5,828 nucleotides of DNA from Alistipes sp. (lineage in GTDB: Bacteria > Bacteroidota > Bacteroidia > Bacteroidales > Rikenellaceae). The stretch's first letter is position 1. Each line of letters starts with the position of its first letter. The position numbers and the translations under genes were made by a program. Of this stretch, positions 5,019 to 5,828 are shown one piece after another. The DNA lies in NCBI GenBank assembly GCA_017628595.1, contig JAGBYV010000057.1, forward strand, positions 1-5,828, written 5' to 3'. The notes under the pieces are model-generated. The model worked only from the letters and a program-made list of their open reading frames with translations. It ran no database searches and was not told the DNA's origin.

Positions 5019-5048
5019 CGCCCGGCCTTGATTGCTTGCGACTGGGCG
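5019..5048 (-). promoter_or_regulatory. Possible leader hairpin upstream of the FadL-type gene
   Basis: On the minus strand CGCCC (5048-5044) can pair with GGGCG (5023-5019) around a 20-base loop, ending about 15 bases before the start codon. It could affect ribosome access. The stem is only 5 bp and may be chance. Confidence 0.25.
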
Positions 5049-5109
5049 CTGTTGTTAATATTGGTTTTTTGAGTTTTTGCTGTCACTCCGCCGAAACGGA
5101 TTACGGATG

Positions 5110-5140
5110 CAAAAGTCAAATTTTTTTTCTGAACCGCAAA
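5110..5140 (-). promoter_or_regulatory. Promoter of the FadL-type gene
   Basis: On the minus strand GACTTTTG (5117-5110) is a one-mismatch TAnnTTTG box, and TTTG (5140-5137) is the -33 element with a 19-bp spacer. A T8 run on the plus strand fills much of the spacer. Transcription should start near 5104, giving a leader of about 100 nt. The GGTTAAGCACC motif (5149-5159) sits just upstream of the -33 box. Confidence 0.65.
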
Positions 5141-5148
5141 ATTTATGT

Positions 5149-5159
5149 GGTTAAGCACC
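5149..5159 (+). repeat. GGTTAAnCACC motif, copy 1
   Basis: GGTTAAGCACC differs at one base from a second copy at 5299-5309, exactly 150 bp away in the same orientation. It lies 8 bp upstream of the -33 box of the FadL-type gene, a usual place for an activator or repressor site. The identity of any binding protein is unknown. Confidence 0.35.
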
Positions 5160-5201
5160 CCGAAAAGGTATGAAAGACGGTTTCAAGGTGACGAAACAGG
5201 C

Positions 5202-5231
5202 CATTTTGTGGCGAAAATACCCTCCAAAATG
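5202..5231. repeat. CATTTTG/CAAAATG inverted repeat
   Basis: CATTTTG (5202-5208) and CAAAATG (5225-5231) are perfect 7-bp inverted copies with a 17-base or shorter interval between them. They lie in the shared FadL/pgk upstream region and may be a protein-binding dyad or chance. Confidence 0.25.
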
Positions 5232-5249
5232 TCGTATCACGGAATCTGC

Positions 5250-5265
5250 ATGTTCTATAGAGCAT
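5250..5265. promoter_or_regulatory. Near-palindromic candidate operator
   Basis: ATGTTCTATAGAGCAT is symmetric at seven of eight paired positions around a perfect TCTATAGA core. It lies between the two GGTTAAnCACC copies and between the two divergent promoters, so a regulator bound here could affect both genes. No regulator is identified. Confidence 0.35.
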
Positions 5266-5298
5266 ATTGCGCTACAAGCAAGAAATCTGAAAAAATGG

Positions 5299-5309
5299 GG
5301 TTAATCACC
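5299..5309 (+). repeat. GGTTAAnCACC motif, copy 2
   Basis: GGTTAATCACC is the partner of the copy at 5149-5159. It lies about 53 bp upstream of the pgk -7 box. Flanking bases differ, so similarity is confined to the 11-bp core. Confidence 0.35.
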
Positions 5310-5361
5310 ACATTTTGAAATAAAAGCGCGAAATGGCGTTCTAACGTATTGAAATTTTAAG

Positions 5362-5369
5362 TATATTTG
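5362..5369 (+). promoter_or_regulatory. -7 box of pgk
   Basis: TATATTTG matches TAnnTTTG exactly and lies 55 bases upstream of the pgk start, predicting a leader of roughly 50 nt. No clear TTG/TTTG is present at the usual -33 spacing. Confidence 0.55.
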
Positions 5370-5424
5370 CCCGTATTCTGCAAAGAAATTTCATAAACAT
5401 TAAACTTTATAAAACTTAAACACT

Positions 5425-5828
5425 ATGTTCGCAATTGACAACTACGATTTCACTGGTAAGCGTGCAATCATCCGCGTTGATTTCAATGTACCCCTCAACG
5501 GCGAGGGTCAGGTAACCGACGACACTCGTATCCGTGCTGCAATCCCCACCATCAAGAAGGTGCTGGAGAAGGGCGGTGCTGTGATCCTGATGTCACACCT
5601 CGGTCGTCCAAAGAAGAATCCCGATCCCAAGTTCTCATTGGAGCAGATCGTTCCCGCTATCGAGGCTCGTCTGGGCGTTGAGGTTAAGTTCGCTGGCGAC
5701 TGCATGGGCGAGAAGGCTGCTGAGATGGCTGCTGCTTTGAAGAGCGGTGAGGTAATGCTTTTGGAGAACCTGCGTTTCTACGCTGAGGAGGAGGGTAAGC
5801 CCCGTGGCTTGGCTGAGGACGCTACCGA
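5425..5828 (+). CDS. pgk: Phosphoglycerate kinase, N-terminal part (cut by window edge)
   Basis: Cytoplasmic glycolytic enzyme that transfers the acyl phosphate of 1,3-bisphosphoglycerate to ADP, making ATP and 3-phosphoglycerate. The first 134 codons are present and the frame is open to the window end; family members are about 390-420 residues. Seen: RVDFNVPL (17-24), [12 protein letters not shown] (32-43), SHLGRP (57-62) and LLENLRFY (112-119). These are hallmark segments of the N-terminal 3-phosphoglycerate-binding domain, including Asp19, Asn21, Arg35, His58 and Arg61 at the positions used for substrate binding in this family. The start MFAIDNYDF follows an A-rich leader without a Shine-Dalgarno sequence. 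Codons are strongly biased (GGT, CGT, GCT, AAG), as expected for a highly expressed gene. It diverges from the FadL-type gene across a 421-bp shared upstream region. Confidence 0.97.
   Translation, partial: MFAIDNYDFTGKRAIIRVDFNVPLNGEGQVTDDTRIRAAIPTIKKVLEKGGAVILMSHLGRPKKNPDPKFSLEQIVPAIEARLGVEVKFAGDCMGEKAAEMAAALKSGEVMLLENLRFYAEEEGKPRGLAEDAT

Noticed and set aside
5145..5318. 57-codon plus-strand frame between the FadL-type promoter and pgk
   Set aside because: It starts beside the divergent promoter region. Its codons (AGG, AGA, CGG, ATA) are unlike those of pgk or the FadL-type gene, it shows no family signal, and it overlaps regulatory-looking repeats. Most likely chance.

Overview
The window looks like a chromosomal segment from a Bacteroidales bacterium, most plausibly a gut lineage related to Bacteroides or Muribaculaceae. 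The support is the promoter grammar: a TTG/TTTG element about 18-20 bp upstream of TAnnTTTG precedes the tRNA, HU, oxidoreductase and FadL genes. Shine-Dalgarno sequences are absent or weak, leaders are A-rich, and the gene families (short HU, PepSY-like lipoprotein, OMPP1/FadL porin) are typical of that order. The genus assignment is inference.

Layout. Positions 1-212 hold no supportable gene. A tRNA-Ser(UGA) with its own promoter and terminator lies on the minus strand (252-339). It is divergent from an HU-family DNA-binding protein (531-791, plus), and the two promoters are separated by phased T-tracts. After a strong terminator, a second plus-strand unit encodes a flavoprotein closely resembling type II sulfide:quinone oxidoreductase, with an N-terminal Tat-like signal (928-2310). 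It ends exactly where a convergent PepSY-like lipoprotein gene ends (2311-2880, minus), with no base between the two stop codons.

The interval 2881-3611 has no convincing protein gene but is rich in structure. It contains a nested hairpin in the lipoprotein leader, a 40-nt near-perfect palindrome (3098-3137), a minus-strand terminator (3212-3243), and a GC-rich hairpin-dense segment (about 3300-3573) that ends in a plus-strand terminator. A FadL/OMPP1 outer-membrane porin gene follows on the minus strand (3612-5003). It is divergent from pgk (5425 to the window edge, plus). Their 421-bp shared upstream region carries an 11-bp motif repeated exactly 150 bp apart and a dyad between the copies.

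The genes are mostly independent single-gene units: translation (tRNA-Ser), nucleoid structure (HU), possible sulfide oxidation at the membrane, an envelope lipoprotein, hydrophobic-substrate uptake (FadL) and glycolysis (pgk). No operon is evident. I saw no CRISPR array, transposase, phage gene or toxin-antitoxin pair. The parts most worth following up are the structured intergenic region 2946-3573 and the exported SQR-like enzyme.
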